A DNA stretch of 43,582 nt, from the IMG/VR virus record IMGVR_UViG_3300032053_000157, positions 1 through 43,582 of that record, one strand, 5' to 3'. The notes under the pieces are model-generated. The model worked only from the letters and a program-made list of their open reading frames with translations. It did no database searches and was not told where the DNA came from. A program made the translations under genes and the position numbers. Below, piece after piece: positions 10,086 through 18,607 of the stretch (position 1 is the stretch's first letter; each line of letters opens with the position of its first letter). Origin of the DNA: a virus.

Positions 10086-12323
10086 ATGTGTCCTTGCGAG
10101 CCAATAGAATTTAATCCACCAGATGGTCCAAGTGGTCCTGCAATACCAGGATTTGGCGTTCCATTTTCTATTAAGCTTTCAGCATTTCCTTTTCCTGAAG
10201 GGTTTCCAGAAAATTTACTTGAATTATTAAATAAATTACAGATGTTAATACCATCTGGAGTATTTAAGCCAGCACTGAATCCTAATTTTGGTAAAGATAT
10301 ATTCGATGCAATAATGAAATTGCTAGATCAATTTTTTCCATTTTTAATGTTATATAAATTTTTCCTTCCAATTTTAAATTTAATCATTTGTATTATTGAA
10401 GTTTTATGCGCTCTTAAAAATCCAGTTAAAGTTATTAGGGCTTTAAGAAGATTGTTCTTAAAATGCTTACCACCATTTTTAAATCTGTTTCCGATATTTG
10501 CTTTAATTATGATGATTATAGCATTGCTATTATTATTATTAGCTTTAATTAAATATATTATTAATAAAATCATTGCATTGATTAAGGCAATTTTAAGAAA
10601 CCTTAAAGCATTATTTAACGCCGTTATACATGCAAATGAAGATGCAATCTTGGCAATTGTTAGAAAGCTATCTGCATTTTTATGTGTATTTCAAAATTTA
10701 TTTGTTTTGTTGGAAATATTTGTTTTAATTATTCAAGTATTTAAAGATATGCTTAGCCATGCTTTTGCAATTCCTCCATGTGATGATGGCGATGAAAGTG
10801 GATTAGGAATTCCTGATGATGATAAATGCTGTACAACTGATGTTTGCCCATTCATTGTTCAAAACAATTATACAAGAATAACTGGAACATTACAATACTT
10901 AAATAAAGTTGGACTTCAAACAACAATTGTTTTACCTCCACCATTTAATAATTTTAATGTTGATATCCGTCAAGAAAGCTATCAAATATATGATGATGGA
11001 CAGCCTGCCCCACAAGCATTTATAAATATTGTTGATGCATATGATGTAGTGGCTACATCAACTAAACCTAAGCCAGTATTCTTTCCAACAGATTCAACTT
11101 ATAACGCAACTACGCCAGCACAACAGGCAGCATATAGTGTTGATCTAAGATTACTTTATGACCCAGCAGTTTATGGTAGAAATAATTTTCCTATAGATGG
11201 TATAAAAAGAAATATTAGATTTAAAGACTGTGTTGTTACTTTCGCGCCATCACATAGTTTATCAAAATTTGATAATAGCACTGAGGCGCATCCAACTGGA
11301 GTTATGAAAATTGCTGGCGGTAGAGGATATGAAGATGATGGTACCACAACACTTAAAGGATATTCATCTACAGATCCCACAGTATTAGCAACTCCTCCCG
11401 CATTTGCGGCATTAGAAAATTTTATATTCTTATTGCCAATAAATTCAAATGCTCCAGATCCAAATGCAATACTTGCCTCTGCCCCAGGTATTATTTATAC
11501 TGATGTTGAATATACATTCAAACCAAATATTCCAATTTTATTTAGTAAAGATCTTGTTACTGCTGGTTGTTCTCCAGATTTAAGTTTTGATAAAGCATTT
11601 ATCAATAACGTTTTTGGAGCTAATACTGGATTAAAATTGGCAGAATTGCAAGCGCTTATTAATGGTCCAAATTTCCCAGACCCAAAGAAAGCGGAAGAAT
11701 GTATGTCTGTAGCATTGTCTGGGCTAGCTGCAAACATGACGCCTGAAGGCGCAGCCATATTTCAAGTAGTATCATTGGCTTGTTTACAAAAATTAGAAGA
11801 TGATACTAATGATGCTCTTAAAAAATTATTAGCCCTTGCATTTGACCAAAATCAAAGTTTGTTTACAATTGATCCGGCAATTCAATTTACAACGCAAGCA
11901 ATTAAAGTTACAGTTGATCTTAGAGAGTCTAATGGCAATTCATATTCAATTAATTTGCCAGCCGATTTAGCTGCTGATATGGCAATAAAAATTGTCCCAA
12001 CTGCAACATTAGGAGATGTAAGTCCATTTATATATGACGGATATCAATTCTTCTTTGCAGATTTAACTAGCACTGTCGCTGGCACTGGAAAATTAACAAT
12101 GCAATTTGATAATAAACAATTTAATATTGTTACTATTCCACAAGATTTAAACCAACCACCTACAGTTGAACCAAGAACATTAGATTATCAATTCGTTCTT
12201 TCTCCAGCTGGCGTTACCGTTCCAGTTTCCCCAACCTCTATCGGAGATGCTTCTGAAGGCAAGCCAAGAAGAGATGAAGGCGATTTGTCTAGAGATACAA
12301 ATTCAAATAATGATAGGAGTTAA
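10086..12323 (+). CDS. Baseplate-locus protein with three long hydrophobic segments (745 aa)
   Basis: Not recognised as a known family. ATG 10086 lacks a good ribosome site. The N-terminus is Cys/Pro-rich (MCPCEPIEFNPPDG). Three strongly hydrophobic regions follow at about residues 87-113, 128-171 and 197-222; the second includes MMIIALLLLLLALI and is long enough to cross a membrane. A Cys-rich acidic linker (DDDKCCTTDVC, near 247-257) separates this part from about 490 residues of soluble, beta-rich, Pro/Asp-rich sequence. A polytopic segment is unusual inside a run of baseplate genes. It could be a virion protein that inserts into the host membrane during ejection, or one buried by partners in the baseplate. 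A plain membrane protein with an unrelated job is also possible. Confidence 0.6.
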   Translation: MCPCEPIEFNPPDGPSGPAIPGFGVPFSIKLSAFPFPEGFPENLLELLNKLQMLIPSGVFKPALNPNFGKDIFDAIMKLLDQFFPFLMLYKFFLPILNLIICIIEVLCALKNPVKVIRALRRLFLKCLPPFLNLFPIFALIMMIIALLLLLLALIKYIINKIIALIKAILRNLKALFNAVIHANEDAILAIVRKLSAFLCVFQNLFVLLEIFVLIIQVFKDMLSHAFAIPPCDDGDESGLGIPDDDKCCTTDVCPFIVQNNYTRITGTLQYLNKVGLQTTIVLPPPFNNFNVDIRQESYQIYDDGQPAPQAFINIVDAYDVVATSTKPKPVFFPTDSTYNATTPAQQAAYSVDLRLLYDPAVYGRNNFPIDGIKRNIRFKDCVVTFAPSHSLSKFDNSTEAHPTGVMKIAGGRGYEDDGTTTLKGYSSTDPTVLATPPAFAALENFIFLLPINSNAPDPNAILASAPGIIYTDVEYTFKPNIPILFSKDLVTAGCSPDLSFDKAFINNVFGANTGLKLAELQALINGPNFPDPKKAEECMSVALSGLAANMTPEGAAIFQVVSLACLQKLEDDTNDALKKLLALAFDQNQSLFTIDPAIQFTTQAIKVTVDLRESNGNSYSINLPADLAADMAIKIVPTATLGDVSPFIYDGYQFFFADLTSTVAGTGKLTMQFDNKQFNIVTIPQDLNQPPTVEPRTLDYQFVLSPAGVTVPVSPTSIGDASEGKPRRDEGDLSRDTNSNNDRS

Positions 12324-12326
12324 TAA

Positions 12327-13994
12327 ATGGCTAAACCAACTCCAAATCAATCTAATTTTCAAGACTCGCAAAATTATAAAATTGATATTGATCAAATTTT
12401 TACAGATTTCATCAGTAATATTGATTCAATTAGAAGTTTTGTAAATATAAGCGCCCCCGAAAACGCATCAAGACTTAATATGATTACAAGTCAAAGTTTT
12501 ACTGCATTGGGTGGGCAATTAAAATCAGAGTTAACATTTCAAGAAAGTAGGGCTCACGCCTTTTTTAGATGGATAGGTTTTCCTGTAGTTAATAAATCTA
12601 TGGATACATTTTATAATCCAGGATTTGATGCTATTAGCGGTGAGCGTGATGTAGATACAGATTTTAAAGTTGAAGCTGCTAATAATCCTATTGATGGCTT
12701 TAAAACATTATCTTTAAAAAGAGAAATATATTATAGCCAGAATATTTCTGGAACATTTTTAAATAATATTAGTATAGAATCATCTATATTAGCCTTATCA
12801 AGCACAACTTTAAGAAAATTTAATGCTCCAATTGAAAAACATGACGGTCCATTTGATATGGATATAAAACACCAATCATATATAATTGAATTGAGTGATT
12901 ATAATAGTATATCATATCAACTATATACGGATAAAAATGGAGACGTTGCTAAATTAAAACCTCTTTTTGGCTCCGACGTAAAAACAAGATTACATATTAT
13001 TACACCATTTATTGTTGATGCCAGAATTGATTTAAGCGTTAATTCGTCAGACAGAAAAGTTTGTATCCCATTTCCTAATGATAGATCGGAAACCTGTGTC
13101 GCTGAACAGCAATATGTTAAAACATGTATTTTAGAAAAAGTTATTAGAGAAAGATTTGATGTAAAAAATCAACAAGCTGATATGGGTGCAGCCGATCAAA
13201 ATTTAATTAATTATATTAAAAGTTTACAAAGTGTAGATGTTATTAAAGATGATGAGTTAATAAAAAAGGTTGCAGCAAATAATGTCTTTAAAAATACTCA
13301 AGTAGAACAGTTTGTGAAGTATTTGAATATTTTTAGAGCAATGTTTAAAAAATTAGTTGCGGCTCAAGAAGTAATTAGACAAGTACAATCTAATTATTAT
13401 TGGGTTCCTATGCCATCTAGAACTGGTCCAGAAGGGGGCTGTACAGTTCAAAAAGTATTTTTAGAAGACCCTAACAAGCTACAAACTTCTAAAGATATAA
13501 AAATAAAAAGTACACAATCAGATTTTTTTATTTCACAAATAAATGCGCAATCAACTAAACCAACTTCAGCAGACCCTGGTAATTTTACAATACCACCATC
13601 ATTACAGCTAAGTGTTGATAATTCAAAAGGAACTGGCGATTTAATTAAAACGAATTTAGATAAATTAGCCAATATGAGAAATAATGAATTAACTCGCGCT
13701 AATAAAGCCTTACAAGATATCGAAGTTATAATGGGAGAATTTAGTGGTCTTGGGTTATGTGACATTTTAGTGATCCTTGCCTCTTTATATACTGTTGATA
13801 AGAAGTATTTATTAGGATTTTTAGATGATGATGCTTATGATAGAGCTAAAATTCAAGTCGGATTTGGTGATTTTTTTAGCCCTAGACCATCAATTACTGA
13901 GTCAATGCAAAATTTTACAGATACAGTTACTGATTTTTACAATCTTTTGGATAAATTATATAAAGATGCGTCTAGTAAAAAAGGAATAACTTAA
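12327..13994 (+). CDS. Structural protein of the baseplate locus, function unknown (555 aa)
   Basis: The start follows AGGAG at 12314-12318, three bases after the previous stop. The protein is soluble. Residues 1-90 are polar and helical. Residues 90-270 are beta-rich and include a segment with DARIDLSVNSSDRKVCIPFP. A helical stretch near 300-360 (QFVKYLNIFRAMFKKLV) could be a coiled coil, and a second helical part near 435-500 includes a short hydrophobic patch (GLCDILVILASLYTV). Four cysteines are visible but not in a metal-site pattern. The gene lies immediately before the gp25-like wedge gene, so a wedge or hub accessory role is likely by context only. No enzyme motif was found. Confidence 0.6.
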   Translation: MAKPTPNQSNFQDSQNYKIDIDQIFTDFISNIDSIRSFVNISAPENASRLNMITSQSFTALGGQLKSELTFQESRAHAFFRWIGFPVVNKSMDTFYNPGFDAISGERDVDTDFKVEAANNPIDGFKTLSLKREIYYSQNISGTFLNNISIESSILALSSTTLRKFNAPIEKHDGPFDMDIKHQSYIIELSDYNSISYQLYTDKNGDVAKLKPLFGSDVKTRLHIITPFIVDARIDLSVNSSDRKVCIPFPNDRSETCVAEQQYVKTCILEKVIRERFDVKNQQADMGAADQNLINYIKSLQSVDVIKDDELIKKVAANNVFKNTQVEQFVKYLNIFRAMFKKLVAAQEVIRQVQSNYYWVPMPSRTGPEGGCTVQKVFLEDPNKLQTSKDIKIKSTQSDFFISQINAQSTKPTSADPGNFTIPPSLQLSVDNSKGTGDLIKTNLDKLANMRNNELTRANKALQDIEVIMGEFSGLGLCDILVILASLYTVDKKYLLGFLDDDAYDRAKIQVGFGDFFSPRPSITESMQNFTDTVTDFYNLLDKLYKDASSKKGIT

Positions 13995-14012
13995 TTTAAT
14001 TTTATAAATTGT

Positions 14013-14042
14013 CGATATATATATTTTAGTATTATATCGGAG
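14013..14042 (+). promoter_or_regulatory. AT-rich hairpin touching the ribosome-binding site of the gp25-like gene
   Basis: The arms CGATATA (14013-14019) and TATATCG (14033-14039) are perfect reverse complements with a 13-base loop. The last stem base overlaps GGAG (14039-14042), the ribosome site for ATG 14048. The stem is mostly A-T and would be weak. The same stretch contains TTGTCG and TTATAT 17 bases apart, so it could instead be a promoter. Confidence 0.3.
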
Positions 14043-14047
14043 CGTCT

Positions 14048-14479
14048 ATGTCATTTGATTTAAAGTTAACTTCTGGTGATTTAACCATTAAAAATGGTAC
14101 TTTACAAACAGTTACAGATACTGATAAGTTAATTCAAGATATTTTAAAAATATGCTTAACTGATGTTGGCGGTAATCCGATTCAACCTTGGTATGGTTCT
14201 TTTTTATCTAGATCAATTGTTGGATCTGCATTAGATCCATCAGTAACAGTTAGTTTAGCACAGTCTCAAATTCAAAATGCTATTGGAAATTTAAAATCTT
14301 TGCAATCAGCACAAGTAAGTTCTTTGCAAAGCGTTACTCCAAGTGAAATGATTAGCGCCATTCTAGACATATCTGTTCTACAAAGTAATGCAGACCCAAG
14401 ATTATATGACGTATTAGTTAGTATCGTCACTAAGGCTTTTAAAAAAGTTTCCCCTTCCTTTACAATATCTACTATATAA
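14048..14479 (+). CDS. gp25-like baseplate wedge protein (143 aa)
   Basis: This matches the gene-25-like family in length (T4 gp25 has 132 residues) and layout. The N-terminal DLKLTSGDLTIKNG strand pair is followed by DTDKLIQDILKICLTDVGG, then the Pro-Trp-Tyr-Gly motif (PWYGSFLSRSIVG), where gp25 homologues have a conserved P-x-x-G-x-x-L. A C-terminal helix and strand follow. In contractile tails gp25 joins wedge units and starts sheath polymerisation. The family is sometimes labelled lysozyme-like, but no lytic activity should be inferred. GGAG five bases upstream supports ATG 14048. The gpJ-like gene follows after 12 bases, the usual gp25-gpJ pairing. Confidence 0.8.
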   Translation: MSFDLKLTSGDLTIKNGTLQTVTDTDKLIQDILKICLTDVGGNPIQPWYGSFLSRSIVGSALDPSVTVSLAQSQIQNAIGNLKSLQSAQVSSLQSVTPSEMISAILDISVLQSNADPRLYDVLVSIVTKAFKKVSPSFTISTI

Positions 14480-14491
14480 ATCGGACTTTAA

Positions 14492-17400
14492 ATGGTTAAT
14501 ATACGCAACGCAAATGATATAATTTTAAGTCTAATAGATTTTTTTAAATTAGCACAACCTGACTTAGACACTAAACCAGGAACTGTCGCTAGAGATTTAT
14601 TTATTGATGCTCCTTCAACTCAATTATCTTTACTATATGACCAATTATCAAATATTTCTAATAAACAATCTTTAAGATTAGTTGCAGGCATAGACCTTGA
14701 TAAACTTGGTAAAAACTTTGGAGTTCAAAGAAAACAAGCATCACCATCTAGTGGTATTGGATTATTTACATTTGCATCTTTAGATGCACCAGTAAGTATT
14801 CCAAAAGGTGGCATTGCATTTTCTATAAATGGATTTTCATTTTCTGTTAATGCTGGAATTTCTGTTAATTCAAACTCTTCTAATTTTTATCGTTCTGTGG
14901 CAAGTAAATTTCGTAATGAACTTGATACTGTAGGCATTACAGATCAATATGCTGTTGAAGTTACATTAGTTGCAACAACTGCCGGTAATGCTGGTAACAT
15001 TGGTAAATTTTCACTAAATAGAACAAATATATCTGGTGTAAGTAATGTTACAAATATTTTATCATTCTCCGGTGGAACAAATTCAGAAAATGATGCGGCA
15101 TATAGAGATAGAATATTATCTGTATTTAGTGGATCAAGCGTTGGGACTGCTTTAGGATATTTAAACGTAGCACTTTCTAATACTGGAGTTTCCGATGCAT
15201 ATGTAGTACAGCCTGGAGACCCATTAATGACAAGAGATGGTTCTATTGTACAAAGCAATACTGATGGCACGCGAACCATTTTATCAGAAGGTTCTGGTGG
15301 TAAAGTAGATATTGTTATTTTAGGAACATCACTGTCTGACAACTCAGATACATTTATTTATTTAGATAAAAGCAATAACAATGACCCTACAGATAGCAGA
15401 AATGATTTTGTTTTAGGACAAATTACCGCTGATGCAGGTAAAACTATTACAAGAAAAAGAGTTGATGATATTAAGAATGGCGTGTTGCCAGCACAACCAG
15501 CAAATACTATTACAGAAGTAACTGGATCTGTTAGTGGTTCTAATTTTATCGCTAAAACTACAGATATCTATGGAAGAGTTACCGGCAATTATGAAATAAT
15601 TTCTGACACCGGAACTTATGCCGGTAGCCCTTGGGGGCTTGACAGGTTCCACTGGATAAATAATAAAATATCAGGATTTCAAGAAGATAGAATTAAAGGG
15701 CAATATAATGGACAAGACGCAACATCATTTACAGATGTTGTACAAATACCAAATGTACAGCAAAGCATTTCTGTAACAAATGAAAATAGCATTGTTTCAA
15801 CTGATCGTTCTATAATTCAATTATTACATTTTCCTTGCACTAGTGTTACAAGAGTATTTAATGTTAACACTGGCGAAAGATATTTAATAACAAGTCAAAA
15901 TTTCGATGGAACTGGAACAGTAAATAATACTGGAAGAATTCAAATAAGTGGTAATACATTACCTTCACCTAGTGACATATTGCAAGTAGATTATAATTGG
16001 ATTATCTCTTATGATCAATATACTGATTATGATGGTAGATTAAATACATCAAATCCTCGTAGTGTTACTGATAGTGTTGATTGGGGATTTTCTTCTGTAA
16101 TAAAAAATGAAAGAATTTTATTTTTAAGAAACGTTTCTAATACATTTTTTGTCGGAGCATCTTCACATCCTGCAAACACTGTACTAACAGCTAAAACATT
16201 TAAAGAAGTTGATTCTGCTGTATATAGAATTACTTCTGGTGTTTTTGTTAATAGGCTTGCTGCCAATGTTATAAATTTAGTAAATAAAACTGTAAGTATT
16301 GATTCGGCAATAGTTAGAAATACTACTAGAGAAGTTTATGCGACAGCACAAGATGATGGAACATTTATAAGCAATGCAACAGTTGTTGGTATTGATATTT
16401 TTTACAATACAACAATTATATTGCCAACTGACACTTCAGCATTAGAAAATGATAGGCTTGATATTATTCTAGATGGTTATGATGTATTTACAGTAAGTAA
16501 TAATTCTGGCAGCACAAATAACACTCAAATAACTATTCCAGTTAATAATTTTTCTACACTTTCTAATAATTTTTATTTATTAACAACATACATAGCAAAT
16601 ACTCCAGATTTATTTTCTTCAAATATTACTTCAGTTCCAACTAGTAGGCTTGCTAATGGCTATCTGCTTAATAATAATATTGGATTTAATAATTTTAGTC
16701 CAGTAAATATTTCTAAATATGAAAATTTGATTATTCAAAAGAATTTAAGCAATCAATTCTATGTTGAGCTTTCAATATCAGCAGCTGAATATTTACTTAA
16801 CCCATCCAATGTGTTGTCCGTTGTTAAATTATTAAATGGTTTAGAAGTTTGGAACCCACAAAATTTAGGAACTGTAGCTACAGGCACCTCTGGCAATTTA
16901 CAGCTGATTTTATCAGGGTATAATGTTCCCGCGGTTGGTGATAAAGTTTTAGCATATTATTATCCAACTGATATTAAAAGATTTCAACCATTTAGTTTTA
17001 CTAATTCAGTAATCAAATATAGAAATGATACCTTGGGAGTAGATAACGCAACAGGCGGATTTTCATTAGCATTAAATCTATTTTATAATGAAACGGCTAT
17101 GACTTTTGATTTAATAGATGTTAATACAAATCTAATATTACAATCTATTAATGATGGATATTTAACAGTAAATCCATCTAATCCTGCCCAAGCATTTATT
17201 GCAAGTTATTCTTTTAATTTTGCGACATTGCCGACATTATTGCAATATAGGGTAAAAATCAATACTGGAACCTATATTAGCAACTTAGGCATTTATGATA
17301 TTTTTAATTATGATATCGTAAGCAATACGTTATTAATTTCTGATTATTTTGATAAAATTAATAATAATCAAGTGTCTGTAATCAGGTTGACTGATGGAAA

Positions 17401-18595
17401 AGAATTATGGAACAGTTCCTGTACTATTAGTCCTGCAACTAATGTTAATACAGTAGTTATTCCTTTAAGCTCAGCGGCAACTTTTGGTGATAGGGTTTTA
17501 GTTGTTTTCTTTAATTATAATAATTTGCGCAGAACACCAACAAGGATAGCAATTAATTCTACTGATCAAGTAGTTAATCCTGGCGCGTTAACAGTGTCTG
17601 GAACAACTCTTGTTAAAGCTACTGATATTATTTTTAATATTACAAATGATGGCTTAAAACAAAATTTGCTTGAGGCAACAAGAAAAGCTTTGAATTTAAA
17701 TTCAACAACAGCTATTCCAAGCAATATTAAATTGGCAAGAATAACTAAGCTTGAAAAAGTTAATACTGTAAGTGCATCTGGAAATATTGTACTCTCAGTA
17801 TCTGCAACATATGATCTAAAAGAAACAAGCATTCAAGATAATAAATTTTACTTAGATAATTTATTGTCAGACAATACACTTAATAATTTAGAATTTATAT
17901 TGCCAAATACTGCTAATAATAGTAGTACCGCAAATGGTCCTAAAATTGGTGATAAATTTAGAATAACATTTTATTATACTGTTGATAATGATTTAGAAAC
18001 ATTATCATATACTAGAAATGGTGTTTTATATACAAATAAATTATTTGCCTTAATTAATAAAGTATATGTTTCTAGTGGATTTACCACATCTAAGTCTACA
18101 AAAATTACATTGTCATCATTTAATCAGCCAGGCTTGGGGGCACGTTATAAAGCAATTTATGATTATATTGCTCCAAAACAAAATGAAAGAATTGTAATTA
18201 AATATAATTATAATAAAATTATATCTGACGTAACTTTTAATGTAGAACAAACTAGACCAATAAATGCTGATGTTATAGTAAGGCAAGATAAAGAAGTAAA
18301 ATTAGACTTATCAATAAGTGTAGTAATTGATAGTACAAAAAAGAATCAAACAACTACAATTATACAAAATGTAAGAGACAAATTAATATCTACTTTAACT
18401 ACAACAAAATTAGGACAATCAGTAGCGACATCAACAATTATTAATCAGACACAATCAGTTAGTGGAATTACCAGGGCGCAAGTTATATATTTTAATAAGA
18501 ATGGTTATTTGGGACAAGTCACAAGTGTGCAATCCCAAAATGATGAACATTTTACCTCTAACAATATAGTAATCAATTATACATATAATACATAA
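14492..18595 (+). CDS. gpJ/gp6-like baseplate wedge protein, extended (1367 aa)
   Basis: The N-terminal 250 residues fit the baseplate-J family: DTKPGTVARDLFIDAPSTQL, QSLRLVAGIDLDKLGKNFGV, a VSIPKGG segment, AGNAGNIGKFSLN, and SFSGGTNSENDAAYRDRIL, which corresponds to the conserved GG-D-E-s-d-e-x-l-R-x-R region. The C-terminal 120 residues (RPINADVIVRQDKEVKLDL through IINQTQSVSGI) match the usual end of the family. About 900 residues of beta-rich sequence are inserted between, including two copies of a module with the signature L-x-(D/N)-G-x-x-(L/V)-W-N and later G-D-(R/K)-V-L (residues about 774-833 and 961-1016). Classical gpJ proteins have about 300-660 residues. The protein would form the wedge ring around the hub. 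Its ribosome site (CGGA) is modest. Confidence 0.78.
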   Translation: MVNIRNANDIILSLIDFFKLAQPDLDTKPGTVARDLFIDAPSTQLSLLYDQLSNISNKQSLRLVAGIDLDKLGKNFGVQRKQASPSSGIGLFTFASLDAPVSIPKGGIAFSINGFSFSVNAGISVNSNSSNFYRSVASKFRNELDTVGITDQYAVEVTLVATTAGNAGNIGKFSLNRTNISGVSNVTNILSFSGGTNSENDAAYRDRILSVFSGSSVGTALGYLNVALSNTGVSDAYVVQPGDPLMTRDGSIVQSNTDGTRTILSEGSGGKVDIVILGTSLSDNSDTFIYLDKSNNNDPTDSRNDFVLGQITADAGKTITRKRVDDIKNGVLPAQPANTITEVTGSVSGSNFIAKTTDIYGRVTGNYEIISDTGTYAGSPWGLDRFHWINNKISGFQEDRIKGQYNGQDATSFTDVVQIPNVQQSISVTNENSIVSTDRSIIQLLHFPCTSVTRVFNVNTGERYLITSQNFDGTGTVNNTGRIQISGNTLPSPSDILQVDYNWIISYDQYTDYDGRLNTSNPRSVTDSVDWGFSSVIKNERILFLRNVSNTFFVGASSHPANTVLTAKTFKEVDSAVYRITSGVFVNRLAANVINLVNKTVSIDSAIVRNTTREVYATAQDDGTFISNATVVGIDIFYNTTIILPTDTSALENDRLDIILDGYDVFTVSNNSGSTNNTQITIPVNNFSTLSNNFYLLTTYIANTPDLFSSNITSVPTSRLANGYLLNNNIGFNNFSPVNISKYENLIIQKNLSNQFYVELSISAAEYLLNPSNVLSVVKLLNGLEVWNPQNLGTVATGTSGNLQLILSGYNVPAVGDKVLAYYYPTDIKRFQPFSFTNSVIKYRNDTLGVDNATGGFSLALNLFYNETAMTFDLIDVNTNLILQSINDGYLTVNPSNPAQAFIASYSFNFATLPTLLQYRVKINTGTYISNLGIYDIFNYDIVSNTLLISDYFDKINNNQVSVIRLTDGKELWNSSCTISPATNVNTVVIPLSSAATFGDRVLVVFFNYNNLRRTPTRIAINSTDQVVNPGALTVSGTTLVKATDIIFNITNDGLKQNLLEATRKALNLNSTTAIPSNIKLARITKLEKVNTVSASGNIVLSVSATYDLKETSIQDNKFYLDNLLSDNTLNNLEFILPNTANNSSTANGPKIGDKFRITFYYTVDNDLETLSYTRNGVLYTNKLFALINKVYVSSGFTTSKSTKITLSSFNQPGLGARYKAIYDYIAPKQNERIVIKYNYNKIISDVTFNVEQTRPINADVIVRQDKEVKLDLSISVVIDSTKKNQTTTIIQNVRDKLISTLTTTKLGQSVATSTIINQTQSVSGITRAQVIYFNKNGYLGQVTSVQSQNDEHFTSNNIVINYTYNT

Positions 18596-18607
18596 AATAC
18601 ATAAAAT
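18581..18607 (+). repeat. Three tandem 9-base repeats across a stop/start junction
   Basis: ACATATAAT, ACATAAAAT and ACATAAAAT lie head to tail and cover the gpJ-like stop codon (18593-18595) and the first two bases of the next ATG (18606). No Shine-Dalgarno sequence is visible before that ATG. Confidence 0.75.

Noticed and set aside
10328-11758. Minus-strand frames opposite the 745-residue gene
   Set aside because: They are shadows of the + strand codons. Low-complexity Asn/Ile content and missing ribosome sites argue against translation. The same holds for the other minus-strand frames in the window.
12247-12444. A 65-codon frame across the junction of the 745- and 555-residue genes
   Set aside because: It lies wholly within two well-supported genes in another frame, is Ile/Leu/Lys-biased as AT-rich shadow frames are, and has no ribosome site.
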